From NCBI GenBank assembly GCA_965368335.1, contig CBDUMN010000102.1, forward strand, positions 1 through 11,476: 11,476 nucleotides of DNA, read 5' to 3'. Source of the DNA: CBDUMN01 sp965368335 (lineage in GTDB: Bacteria > Pseudomonadota > Alphaproteobacteria > Rhodospirillales > JAPHRK01). The notes below the pieces were generated by a model that ran no database searches, was not told the origin of the DNA, and worked only from the letters and a program-made list of their open reading frames with translations. This document shows, piece by piece, positions 1 through 6,586 of this stretch (positions are counted from its first letter, which is position 1; each line of letters opens with the position of its first letter). Made by a program: the position numbers and the translations under genes.

Positions 1-1
1 T

Positions 2-1387
2 ATGGGCGCCGTCGTGGACGTGCGTTTTGAGGGCGATCTTCCCGCCATCATGAACGCGCTGGAAACGGACAACGGTGGTAAGCGCCTGGTTCTGGAAGTT
101 GCGCAGCACTTGGGCGAATCCATGGTTCGCACCATCGCCATGGACACCACGGACGGCCTCGTCCGCGGCTCCGAGGTGACGGACACGGGTGCAGCCATTT
201 CCGTTCCCGTCGGACCGGAGACGCTGGGCCGTATCATTAACGTCATCGGTGAGCCGGTGGACGAGCGGGGCCCGGTGAAAACCAAGATCTCCGCACCGAT
301 CCACAAAGAAGCTCCCGAGTTCGTCGATCAGTCGACCGAAACGGAAATTCTCGAAACCGGCATTAAGGTCGTCGACCTGCTGGCCCCTTACGCCAAGGGC
401 GGTAAGATCGGCCTGTTCGGCGGCGCCGGTGTGGGCAAGACGGTTCTTATCATGGAACTGATCAACAACATCGCTAAGGGCCACGGCGGTTACTCCGTGT
501 TCGCCGGTGTTGGAGAGCGGACCCGTGAAGGGAACGACCTCTACCACGAAATGATGGAATCGGGCGTTATCGTTCCCGACGGAGAATCGAAAGCCGCTCT
601 GGTGTACGGTCAGATGAACGAACCTCCGGGAGCCCGCTCCCGTGTCGCTCTGACCGGTCTGACCCTGGCGGAATACTTCCGTGATGAAGAAGGTCAGGAC
701 GTGCTGTTCTTCGTGGACAACATCTTCCGCTTCACCCAGGCCGGTTCCGAAGTGTCCGCGCTTCTCGGTCGTATCCCGTCTGCTGTGGGTTATCAGCCGA
801 CGCTGGCTACCGACATGGGTAACCTTCAGGAGCGTATTACCTCGACCAAGAAGGGCTCCATTACCTCCGTGCAGGCCATTTACGTCCCTGCGGATGACTT
901 GACCGACCCCGCGCCGGCCACCTCGTTCGCTCACTTGGACGCCACCACGGTGCTTAGCCGTCAGATCGCCGAGCTCGGCATCTACCCGGCTGTTGACCCG
1001 CTCGACTCCACCTCGCGCGTCATGGACCCGCGGGTTGTCGGCGACGAGCACTATCAGGTCGCTCGTGAAGTTCAGCGTATCCTGCAGTCCTACAAGTCCC
1101 TGCAGGACATCATCGCCATTCTCGGCATGGACGAACTGTCGGAAGAAGATAAGCTGGTCGTGGCCCGCGCCCGTAAGATCCAGCGTTTCCTCTCCCAGCC
1201 GTTCCACGTCGCCGAAGTCTTCACCGGTTCTCCGGGCAAATACGTCAAGCTCGAAGACACCATCAAAGGCTTCAAGGCCGTCGTCGATGGCGAATACGAT
1301 CACCTTCCGGAAGCCGCCTTCTACATGGTCGGCACCATCGAAGAAGTGATCGAGCGCGCCAAATCCATGGCTGAGGAAGCCGCCTAA
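2..1387 (+). CDS. atpD: ATP synthase F1 subunit beta (5' end outside window)
   Basis: This is the catalytic beta subunit of the F1 sector of ATP synthase, which makes ATP from ADP and phosphate at the cytoplasmic face of the inner membrane. Counting from the first Met visible in the window, the P-loop GGAGVGKT is at residues 140-147. The GERTREGNDL segment with the catalytic Glu is near 171-180, the Walker B stretch LFFVDN is near 235-240, the alpha/beta signature PAVDPLDSTS is at 329-338, and DELSEED is at 377-383. Family members normally have a few residues before MGAVVDVRF, so the Met at position 2 is internal and the true start lies just upstream of the window. The frame is intact to its TAA. 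It is followed 41 nt later by atpC, the usual order at the end of an atp operon. Identification is certain; only the start is missing. Confidence 0.98.
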   Translation: MGAVVDVRFEGDLPAIMNALETDNGGKRLVLEVAQHLGESMVRTIAMDTTDGLVRGSEVTDTGAAISVPVGPETLGRIINVIGEPVDERGPVKTKISAPIHKEAPEFVDQSTETEILETGIKVVDLLAPYAKGGKIGLFGGAGVGKTVLIMELINNIAKGHGGYSVFAGVGERTREGNDLYHEMMESGVIVPDGESKAALVYGQMNEPPGARSRVALTGLTLAEYFRDEEGQDVLFFVDNIFRFTQAGSEVSALLGRIPSAVGYQPTLATDMGNLQERITSTKKGSITSVQAIYVPADDLTDPAPATSFAHLDATTVLSRQIAELGIYPAVDPLDSTSRVMDPRVVGDEHYQVAREVQRILQSYKSLQDIIAILGMDELSEEDKLVVARARKIQRFLSQPFHVAEVFTGSPGKYVKLEDTIKGFKAVVDGEYDHLPEAAFYMVGTIEEVIERAKSMAEEAA

Positions 1388-1428
1388 GCAAGCGGTTTTC
1401 TCTTTAGTTAAGGGAATAAGGATCGAAC

Positions 1429-1836
1429 ATGGCTGAAACTGTTGAGTTTGAGTTGGTGGCTCCCACCGAACTGTTGTTCTCCGAACCGGTCGACATGGTT
1501 GTCGTGCCGGGCGGCGAGGGCGACTTCGGTATCCTGCCGGGCCACACTCCGATGGTCAGCACGGTTCGTCCGGGCGTCATCAACATCTACGACAAGCAGG
1601 GTAAGGTGACCAAAAGCATCTTCGTCGAAGGCGGTTTCGCCGAAGTGACCGAAGAGCGCTGCACGGTCCTGGCCGAACAGGCCGTTCCCGTCGAGAAACT
1701 GACCCGCGATGCCGCTGAGAAGCGTCTCCAGGCAGCCAACGACGCCCTGATGGCGACCGATGATGAAGGCGAGAAAATCGGCGCACGCCGCGAACTCGCC
1801 GCCGCCCAGGCCATGCTGGACGCCGCCGAGGGTTAA
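1429..1836 (+). CDS. atpC: ATP synthase F1 subunit epsilon
   Basis: This 135-residue protein is the epsilon subunit of the F1 central stalk. It couples rotation of the c-ring to the catalytic beta subunits and can inhibit ATP hydrolysis. The N-terminal beta-sandwich (about residues 1-85) contains the typical GEGDFGILPGHTPMV stretch. The last 45 or so residues are charged and helical (AEKRLQAANDAL onwards), matching the C-terminal helical hairpin. The length is normal for the family. The ATG follows atpD by 41 nt, with purine-rich Shine-Dalgarno candidates AGGGA (1411-1415) and AAGGA (1418-1422). The gene is co-transcribed with atpD and is the last gene of the operon, as shown by the terminator directly downstream. 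Confidence 0.97.
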   Translation: MAETVEFELVAPTELLFSEPVDMVVVPGGEGDFGILPGHTPMVSTVRPGVINIYDKQGKVTKSIFVEGGFAEVTEERCTVLAEQAVPVEKLTRDAAEKRLQAANDALMATDDEGEKIGARRELAAAQAMLDAAEG

Positions 1837-1862
1837 TTCCCACGCGGTCATAAGTTTTAAGA

Positions 1863-1900
1863 AAAGGCGCGTGCCCATCGGGTGCGCGCCTTTCTCGTTT
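1863..1900 (+). terminator. Intrinsic terminator of the atp operon
   Basis: AAAGGCGCG (1863-1871) pairs perfectly with CGCGCCTTT (1885-1893). The stem continues through two G-T wobbles and three more G-C pairs (1872-1876 with 1880-1884), closing on a three-base loop at 1877-1879. A T-rich tail (TTTCTCGTTTT) follows. The hairpin starts 26 nt after the atpC stop, as expected for a Rho-independent terminator at the end of the operon. Confidence 0.9.
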
Positions 1901-1966
1901 TCTGGGGCTTCCCTTGCCCCTTCAATGGCGGCTACACTCCCCCCCAACCGTAACTTATCAAAACAC

Positions 1967-1973
1967 GAGGGGA
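1967..1973 (+). promoter_or_regulatory. Ribosome binding site that fixes the YbjQ-family start
   Basis: GAGGGGA lies 8 nt upstream of the ATG at 1982. The same reading frame is open further upstream through the atp terminator, so this strong Shine-Dalgarno sequence is what identifies 1982 as the real start. Confidence 0.75.
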
Positions 1974-1981
1974 TTTTTTCC

Positions 1982-2302
1982 ATGATCGTCACCACCACAG
2001 ACGGCGTCGACGGACGTCAAGTGAGCCAATATCTCGGCATCGTTTCCGGCGAATGCATCGTTGGGGCCAACATCATCAAAGATTTCTTCGCTTCCGTCCG
2101 CGATGTGGTCGGCGGCCGGGCGGGTTCTTATGAAAAGACCCTCACCGACGCCAAAAACATGGCCATGGAAGATATGGAGAAGAATGCTGCCGAGTTAGGT
2201 GCTGACGCCATTGTTGGGGTCGATCTCGATTATGAAGTAATCGGTGGGGACGAAAAAACCATGCTGATGGTCAGCGCCAACGGTACGGCCGTTAAATTTT
2301 AA
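1982..2302 (+). CDS. YbjQ/UPF0145 family protein (heavy-metal-binding-like domain)
   Basis: This 106-residue protein matches the YbjQ (UPF0145, formerly DUF74) family in length and pattern. It has an N-terminal strand TTTDGVDGRQVSQYLGIVSGE, then GANIIKDFFASVRDVVGGRAGSYEK, a helix rich in Asp, Met and Glu (DAKNMAMEDMEKNAAELGADAIVGVDLDYE), and a terminal strand MLMVSANGTAVKF. Family members form small pentameric rings. Some are annotated as heavy-metal binding, but the molecular role is not established. It begins 82 nt after the atp terminator and so needs its own promoter, although no convincing -35/-10 pair was recognised. It has its own terminator directly downstream, which makes it likely monocistronic. 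There is no signal peptide, so it should be cytoplasmic. Family assignment is confident; function is unknown. Confidence 0.92.
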   Translation: MIVTTTDGVDGRQVSQYLGIVSGECIVGANIIKDFFASVRDVVGGRAGSYEKTLTDAKNMAMEDMEKNAAELGADAIVGVDLDYEVIGGDEKTMLMVSANGTAVKF

Positions 2303-2305
2303 CTG

Positions 2306-2383
2306 TACCCCCTCCCTCTCCCCCCTAAAAGGGGGAGGGTTTTGAAATTGCCCCTCCCCTTCTAGGGGAGGTTGGGAGGGGTA
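2306..2383. repeat. 78-bp GC-rich composite palindromic element
   Basis: The outer arms TACCCCCTCCC (2306-2316) and GGGAGGGGTA (2374-2383) are inverted copies differing by one C. Between them sit two internal hairpins. One is 2316-2324 with 2331-2339. The other is CCTCCCC (2353-2359) with GGGGAGG (2365-2371) around the loop TTCTA. The cruciform-like design is typical of dispersed intergenic repeats in alphaproteobacterial genomes. Only one copy is present here, so dispersal in this genome is inferred. Confidence 0.6.
2316..2343 (+). terminator. Likely intrinsic terminator after the YbjQ-family gene
   Basis: CTCTCCCCC-type bases at 2316-2324 pair with GGGGGAGGG at 2331-2339 (9 bp, one G-T wobble, six-base loop CTAAAA). 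Four T residues follow (2340-2343). It begins 14 nt after the stop codon. It is also the left internal hairpin of the larger palindromic element at 2306-2383. Confidence 0.7.
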
Positions 2384-2399
2384 TCTCAAAGTTTCCAGC

Positions 2400-3437
2400 A
2401 TGCCCCACTTGATTGCCGACATTACCGGCCATGGTTTCGGCCATGTGGCCCAAACGGCGCCGGTCCTGAACAGCCTTCGGGATCGGTTTTCGTCATTTAA
2501 ACTGACCGTTCGTAGCCCGGCTGTCTCCGCCATTCTCGAAGAACGCCTGAATGGGCCTTTTGAGCATCTCGACAGTCCCGATGATATGGGGCTTTTCATG
2601 TTCGACCCGGTGACGGTGGATACCGAAAGAACGGCGATATTCTATCGCACCCTATTGGAAAATTGGGAGGGGCGGGTCGAGCGGGAAGCGGAGCGACTTG
2701 TCGCGCTCAAGCCCGATCTGCTGATCGCCAATATTTCCCCTCTCAGTCTGGCGGCGGCCAAGCGGGCAGGTATCCCATCGGTGGCTTACGGCTCGCTCAA
2801 TTGGCGCGATACGCTCGCCGCTTATTGCCCCGATGAGGCTGCCGTTCTGGAAACGATGGAGCAAGGCTATCGCTCGGCAGATCTCGTCCTCCAGCCGCGC
2901 CCTTGCTTGCCGCCCAGTTGGGCAGATAAGCCGACGACTATCGGTCCCGTGGTCGAGGTGGGACGGGACTGCCGCGCCGAACTTGTTGAGGCCACTGGCG
3001 CAGGCCCCAGGGACAAGATCGTTTTTGCTTCCATGGGCGGCATCAGGGATGGCGCGCCGCCGCCCTTGCCCGATATGACCGGGATCGTCTGGCTGACCGC
3101 ACCGGCTATCGATCGGTTGCCCATGGCTCACCCGGATATCATGCGCTCTTGCGATGCCGTGGTCTGCAAAACCGGCTATGGTGCCTTCACCGAAGCGGCC
3201 TGCAATGGGACGCGCATTCTCTATGCAGCCCGCCCCGATTTCCCCGAAGCGCCCTATCTGGAAGCCTGGATCGAAACTCATGCCTGCGCCGAGCGCATGA
3301 CCCTCGATCAGATGAAGCAAGGGACTTTCGCCCGACCGCTGCAAGACCTGCTGGATCGCCCCAAGCGCCCACCCGTCGCCGCCACCGGTGCGAAAGAAGG
3401 GGCGGATATCCTTGAGGGGCTGCTGAAAAATGGCTGA
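2400..3437 (+). CDS. GT-B glycosyltransferase-like protein (arabinokinase N-domain-like)
   Basis: This 345-residue protein appears to be built like a GT-B (MurG-type) glycosyltransferase. The N-terminal Rossmann-type half opens with a glycine/histidine loop GHGFGH at residues 10-15 and has LLIANISPLSLAAAKRAGIPSV around 107-128. The C-terminal half carries FASMGG (209-214) and a donor-site-like segment CKTGYGAFTEAACNG (256-270), then RPDFPEAPYLEAW (278-290). From memory, GHGFGH plus a K-x-GYG-x-x-x-EA segment and a following (E/D)-x-P-(Y/F)-L also occurs in the N-terminal domain of plant L-arabinokinase, where it precedes the GHMP kinase domain. Here the kinase part is absent. Substrate is unknown and no signal peptide is evident. 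The ATG at 2400 lacks a clear Shine-Dalgarno sequence but places the first beta strand correctly. Its TGA overlaps the ATG of the next reading frame (ATGGCTGA, 3430-3437), suggesting former translational coupling. Confidence 0.75.
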   Translation: MPHLIADITGHGFGHVAQTAPVLNSLRDRFSSFKLTVRSPAVSAILEERLNGPFEHLDSPDDMGLFMFDPVTVDTERTAIFYRTLLENWEGRVEREAERLVALKPDLLIANISPLSLAAAKRAGIPSVAYGSLNWRDTLAAYCPDEAAVLETMEQGYRSADLVLQPRPCLPPSWADKPTTIGPVVEVGRDCRAELVEATGAGPRDKIVFASMGGIRDGAPPPLPDMTGIVWLTAPAIDRLPMAHPDIMRSCDAVVCKTGYGAFTEAACNGTRILYAARPDFPEAPYLEAWIETHACAERMTLDQMKQGTFARPLQDLLDRPKRPPVAATGAKEGADILEGLLKNG

Positions 3438-3780
3438 ACTCTACACCATTCGCTCCACCACACCGGACGGTCAGGTTATCGGCTGCGGCGGCTGGACCTA
3501 GGAACGCCCCGGCTCCGGCGAGATTGAAGACGGCCTTGCCCATATCCGCCACTTCGCCACCCATCCGGCCTGGACACGAAAAGGGGTGGGGAAAGCGATC
3601 TTCAATCGTTGCCGGATAGAGGCCGAAAAAACAGATGTATTCCGCCTGGAAGTCTATGCCAGTCTTAATGCCGAGCTATTCTACCAATCGGTAGGCATGA
3701 GGCGAGTCGAGTCCTTTGATGTGCCCATGGGCGAGGGCTTAAGCTTCCCGTCGGTGCGAATGATCGGCGCGATTAGCTGA
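3430..3780 (+). pseudogene. GNAT acetyltransferase remnant with internal amber codon
   Basis: One frame from ATG 3430 to TGA 3778-3780 reads as the core and C-terminus of a GNAT-fold acyl-CoA N-acyltransferase, but it has an in-frame TAG at 3499-3501 (codon 24). Before the stop it encodes QVIGCGGWT, the usual beta2-beta3 segment. After it comes AHIRHFATHPAWTRKGVG, which is beta4 plus the acetyl-CoA pyrophosphate loop. Then follow LEVYASLNAELFYQSVGM (beta5 and alpha4) and a final strand. The roughly 45-50 residues that normally precede IGCGGW (beta1, alpha1, alpha2) are missing. The gene therefore has both a truncated N-terminus and a nonsense codon, and is best read as a pseudogene. A short internal product from GTG 3586 is possible but would lack half the fold. 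Its 3' end overlaps the convergent transporter gene by 8 bp. Confidence 0.82.
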
Positions 3781-5143
3781 GCCCCATAAGCTGCATCCAG
3801 TAGACCTGCAAGGGCGCCATGGCGACCGAAAGCAGGCCGGTGTAGATGCAAAAGCGGGTGACTTCGCTGGCGGCGATTTTGCCCGAGCGCCCGGCGACCA
3901 GCAGGGGCGGGGCTTGGTAGGGCAGCAGGACGATGGAAAAGCCGATCACCTGGGTCATCAGGACCGCATGAAGCGAGAGCCCGGAAGCCGCCGCCAGATC
4001 GCCCGCCAGGGGGCTCATCACGGCTGGCACGCCGGGCAGAGTGGTCAGGAAAGCGGTCAGCGCTGAAACGCCTGAGAGAATAGACAGATTGGCGAAGGGA
4101 TGGTTGGGCAGCAGCGGCAAATGGGCGAGCAGCCCTTCGGCGGCCATCTTGCCGAGCCCTGAAAAAGAGACGACCGCGCCCAGTCCGATAACCCCCGCCA
4201 CGACGATCAAGGGGCCCATGTTGGCGCTTTTGAGGCCCCCTTCGGCCAGCGGCCCGAAGCGGGGGGCGAGGCAGACCAGGGCGGCGGCCATGCCGACCCA
4301 GGCGGGTGAGATGCCGTGCAGGCTGTCGGTGACCCAGAAGGCCAGCGCCCCGATCAGGATCAGCGCCAGTTTTCGCTCGTCCTTGCCCATGGGCGGCAGG
4401 GGGGCGGAATCGTCGTCATGGTCTGGCGTTTCGCGAAATAGCAGATAGGCGAGCCAGGCGATCAGCACCGTGCGCAACAGGCCGAATACCGGGAAGTGCA
4501 GCAGCATGTAGTTGAGGTAGGTGAAGGTGTGGCTGTAGAGCGCTTCCGCCGTGCCGATCAAAATCATGTTGGGCACGTTGGCCGGCAGGATGGCGAAGGC
4601 GGGTAAAAAGGTGGTGAACACCCCGGTGAGGATAATTCCGCTGCGCCCCTTGGAAACCGGCGCATAGCCCAGGTGATCGGCCAGGGCTGAGAGAATCGGC
4701 AGGACCAGAATGACCCGGCCCATGGAAGAGGGCATAACGAAGACAAGCAGCAGGCCAAAGCCCGCCACGCCGAACAGAATGGCTGCCTGACTATGGCCGA
4801 ACAAGCTCGAAAGATACCGGGCCAGACGTGCGGCAAGGCCGGTCTTTTCCGTCGCCGCGCCCAAGAACATCCCGGCGAACACCAGCCAGAAGGCCGACGA
4901 GGAGAACCCGGCAAAGACCTTTTCGGGCGGGGCGACAGCAGCCAGCATGGCCAGCGTGAAGAAAATCAGCGCAGTGAGATACTCAGCGATCACCCCAGTC
5001 GCCAGCAGCCCGATGGTCGCCGTGCAGAGCGCCAGAACAACATTGGCCGGACCCGCCTCGAGCGGCGAAACAACCAAAATCCCCGCCGCCGCAACCAACG
5101 CCGCCCCGGCCCCAATCTGAGGAATTAATCCCGCCTTGCTCAT
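3773..5143 (-). CDS. SLC13/DASS-type anion (dicarboxylate/sulfate) transporter
   Basis: This 456-residue, strongly hydrophobic integral membrane protein has about a dozen candidate membrane spans. It is of the divalent anion/sodium symporter (SLC13, CitT/ArsB-like) type, which carries dicarboxylates, sulfate or related anions across the inner membrane. The first half has GLLATGVIAEYLTALIFFTLAM and FSSSAFWLVFAGMFLGAA. The hairpin-loop region is MPSSMGRVILVLPI, standing where the family has its Ser-Asn-Thr substrate/sodium motif. A second, related half includes FLTTLPGVPAVMSPLAG and LLPYQAPPLLVAG. A charged loop (PDHDDDSAPLPPMGKDERK) separates the halves. A TTG at 5146 is also in frame, but ATG 5143 has a properly spaced Shine-Dalgarno sequence and is preferred. 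Substrate cannot be told from sequence. No regulator gene lies beside it. Confidence 0.85.
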   Translation of the reverse strand: MSKAGLIPQIGAGAALVAAAGILVVSPLEAGPANVVLALCTATIGLLATGVIAEYLTALIFFTLAMLAAVAPPEKVFAGFSSSAFWLVFAGMFLGAATEKTGLAARLARYLSSLFGHSQAAILFGVAGFGLLLVFVMPSSMGRVILVLPILSALADHLGYAPVSKGRSGIILTGVFTTFLPAFAILPANVPNMILIGTAEALYSHTFTYLNYMLLHFPVFGLLRTVLIAWLAYLLFRETPDHDDDSAPLPPMGKDERKLALILIGALAFWVTDSLHGISPAWVGMAAALVCLAPRFGPLAEGGLKSANMGPLIVVAGVIGLGAVVSFSGLGKMAAEGLLAHLPLLPNHPFANLSILSGVSALTAFLTTLPGVPAVMSPLAGDLAAASGLSLHAVLMTQVIGFSIVLLPYQAPPLLVAGRSGKIAASEVTRFCIYTGLLSVAMAPLQVYWMQLMGLS

Positions 5144-5150
5144 CAAGCCA

Positions 5151-5154
5151 TCCT
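5151..5154 (-). promoter_or_regulatory. Ribosome binding site deciding the transporter start
   Basis: AGGA read on the minus strand (5154 to 5151) is separated by 7 nt from ATG 5143. The in-frame TTG at 5146 would leave only 4 nt. An out-of-frame ATG at 5151 ends after two codons. Confidence 0.65.
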
Positions 5155-5176
5155 AACCATAAAAAACCAAGGCCAA

Positions 5177-5216
5177 CACCAAAGCGGGGAAAACCGTTTT
5201 ACGCAAGGGAAGGTTT
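5177..5216. repeat. 40-bp direct repeat, left copy flanking the Fic gene
   Basis: Bases 5177-5216 are identical to 6547-6586 over 40 bp; the sequences diverge immediately outside. Inside is the near-palindrome AAAAC-C-GTTTT (5190-5200). In this copy GAAAACC (5189-5195) and GGTTTTC (5212-5218) also form an inverted repeat. The copy lies between the 5' end of the transporter gene and the Fic leader. Confidence 0.93.
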
Positions 5217-5369
5217 TCTGTGGGGAGGGTTTGTTAAATCGCTTTATACACTTTCTGTTTAGTATAAAAAATATTTGATTTTTTTTATAAAAAAATACAT
5301 GTTCTCTAAATGTCTCTTCGATCTATAAAAGATATCATGATTTATAGTTTATAGATAGGCGGACTATAA
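5217..5369 (+). promoter_or_regulatory. AT-rich leader of the Fic gene with CTATAAA/TTTATAG operator-like array
   Basis: This non-coding stretch is extremely A+T rich. It contains a 16-bp perfect palindrome of seven T, AT, seven A (5280-5295). Closer to the start codon there are four copies of one heptamer: CTATAAA at 5323-5329, TTTATAG at 5341-5347 and 5348-5354 (tandem), and CTATAAA at 5364-5370, abutting the ATG. They form two interlocked 9-bp perfect inverted repeats, 5321-5329 with 5348-5356 and 5340-5348 with 5363-5371. This looks like a binding site for a dimeric regulator. The Fic protein's own C-terminal helix-turn-helix-like region is a natural candidate. No convincing -35/-10 pair could be chosen because the region offers many TATA-like hexamers. 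Confidence 0.55.
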
Positions 5370-6524
5370 ATGGACCTGTCAAAATTTGATAAAGATTGCC
5401 CCGGACAACTGGTTCAAATCGCCGATGGGCGAGATGTAGCGTTTGTTCCAAACCCTTTGCCCGATACATGGGATGTGCCGAACGAACTGACGCATTTGTG
5501 GGTCGATGCTCGGGAGGTTTTGGGTGAATTGCGCGGGACGGGCAGCACCTTGCCTGATCCCGGTTTGTTGCTGCGCCCTTTAAGGCAACGTGAAGCAATA
5601 CGCTCCTCCAGCCTTGAGGGTACCTATGCAACCCCGGAGGAGTTGCTGGCCTATGAACTGGACCCCCGTGATCCTTCCTCGGATAAGGATCCGGTCAACG
5701 CATGGCGTGAGGTCTTGAACTATCAGAACGCCTTGGAGATGGGGCAGGACTTGGTCGATGGCGACTATCCCTTTTCCGAGTGGCTGATCCGCCAACTTCA
5801 CGAGCGCCTGTTGGCCGGTGTCCGGGGGGCGGGCAAAGGCCCTGGGGAAATTCGCAAAACTCAGGTTCACGTTGGGGCAGGCCACCGGTTCAATCCGCCG
5901 CCGCCGGAGCATTTGTCTCCGCTGATTGGCCAATTGGAAAGGGAGATGCAAGCCAATGTGCGGATCGATCCTTTGATCCGGGCTTTGATGGTTCACTATC
6001 AGTTCGAGACGATCCACCCGTTTCGCGACGGCAATGGCCGCATCGGGCGCTTGCTGCTGGCCTTGATGATCTACAGAAATTGCGGATTTTCAGCTCCGTG
6101 GCTTTATCTGAGTGAGTTTTTCGACAATCACCGCGACGATTATATCGATGCCCTATTCAACGTCAGCGCAAAAGGAGACTGGTCTGGGTGGATTAGGCTG
6201 GGTCTGCTTGCGACCGTTGAGACGGGTCGCAATACCATTGAGCGGATCAAACGCATCATGGCGCTGAAGGCGGAATATGAACAACGTATCCGGCAACATG
6301 ACGGCCGGGACAGATTAATGCACCTGATCCCCCATCTGTTGAGTTCGCCGATTATCACCTATCAGAGCGCGATGAAAGCTCTGAACGTAACCTACCCGAC
6401 GGTCCGCGCCGATATCGACGCTTTGACGGAAATGGAGATCGTTCGGGAGGTCCCCAGCAACAGACGGCAAAAACTCTTCGTCGCCCACGGTATTTTCCAC
6501 TTGGCTTATTTCGACGGGGAGTAG
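5370..6524 (+). CDS. fic: Fic family protein adenylyltransferase
   Basis: This 384-residue Fic enzyme transfers AMP from ATP onto hydroxyl side chains of target proteins. The catalytic motif HPFRDGNGRIGR is complete at residues 216-227, with the base His216, Asp220 and the phosphate-binding GNGR. An N-terminal helix carries SSSLEG (79-84), fitting the inhibitory (S/T)xxxE(G/N) motif. The protein is thus a class II Fic, held in check by its own Glu83. YQFETIHPF and the flap region TQVHVGAGHRFNPPPPE (164-180) are typical. Residues about 320-380 resemble a winged helix (YQSAMKALNVTYPTVRADIDALTEMEIV), similar to the domain at the end of Shewanella SoFic-type proteins. The ATG has a weak AGG about 10 nt upstream. 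No antitoxin-like partner gene is adjacent. The gene sits alone between two 40-bp direct repeats. The target protein is unknown. Confidence 0.94.
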   Translation: MDLSKFDKDCPGQLVQIADGRDVAFVPNPLPDTWDVPNELTHLWVDAREVLGELRGTGSTLPDPGLLLRPLRQREAIRSSSLEGTYATPEELLAYELDPRDPSSDKDPVNAWREVLNYQNALEMGQDLVDGDYPFSEWLIRQLHERLLAGVRGAGKGPGEIRKTQVHVGAGHRFNPPPPEHLSPLIGQLEREMQANVRIDPLIRALMVHYQFETIHPFRDGNGRIGRLLLALMIYRNCGFSAPWLYLSEFFDNHRDDYIDALFNVSAKGDWSGWIRLGLLATVETGRNTIERIKRIMALKAEYEQRIRQHDGRDRLMHLIPHLLSSPIITYQSAMKALNVTYPTVRADIDALTEMEIVREVPSNRRQKLFVAHGIFHLAYFDGE

Positions 6525-6546
6525 GGGGATGGGGAGGAATATCGCC

Positions 6547-6586
6547 CACCAAAGCGGGGAAAACCGTTTTACGCAAGGGAAGGTTT
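6547..6586. repeat. 40-bp direct repeat, right copy flanking the Fic gene
   Basis: Identical to 5177-5216, same orientation, 1370 bp away. It begins 22 nt after the fic stop. Its right part (6569-6586) encodes the last five residues and the TAA of the minus-strand 241-residue protein. The repeat therefore crosses a gene end. Confidence 0.93.

Noticed and set aside
2..4. ATG at position 2 as the true start of atpD
   Set aside because: The beta subunit normally has several residues before MGAVVDVRF, so this Met is internal and the gene is cut by the window edge.
1408..1998. Long minus-strand open frame over atpC
   Set aside because: It is antisense to a certain atpC and crosses the atp terminator; a shadow frame.
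2652..3344. Long open frame on the minus strand opposite the glycosyltransferase-like gene
   Set aside because: It mirrors a GC-rich gene with clear domain motifs on the plus strand and shows no recognisable features or ribosome binding site. Treated as a shadow.
5177..5230. Left 40-bp repeat as the remnant of a second copy of the 241-aa gene's 3' end
   Set aside because: Identity stops exactly at 5216; the sequence beyond it on the minus strand does not resemble the upstream coding sequence.
5301..5315. LexA-box-like GTTC-N7-GTCT upstream of fic
   Set aside because: Only six of eight fixed positions match, and it is in a very AT-rich stretch without a clear promoter around it. Not strong enough to call.
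5370..6524. Fic protein as the toxin of a Fic/antitoxin pair
   Set aside because: The inhibitory (S/T)xxxE(G/N) helix is inside the same protein (residues 79-84), and no small antitoxin gene lies next to it.
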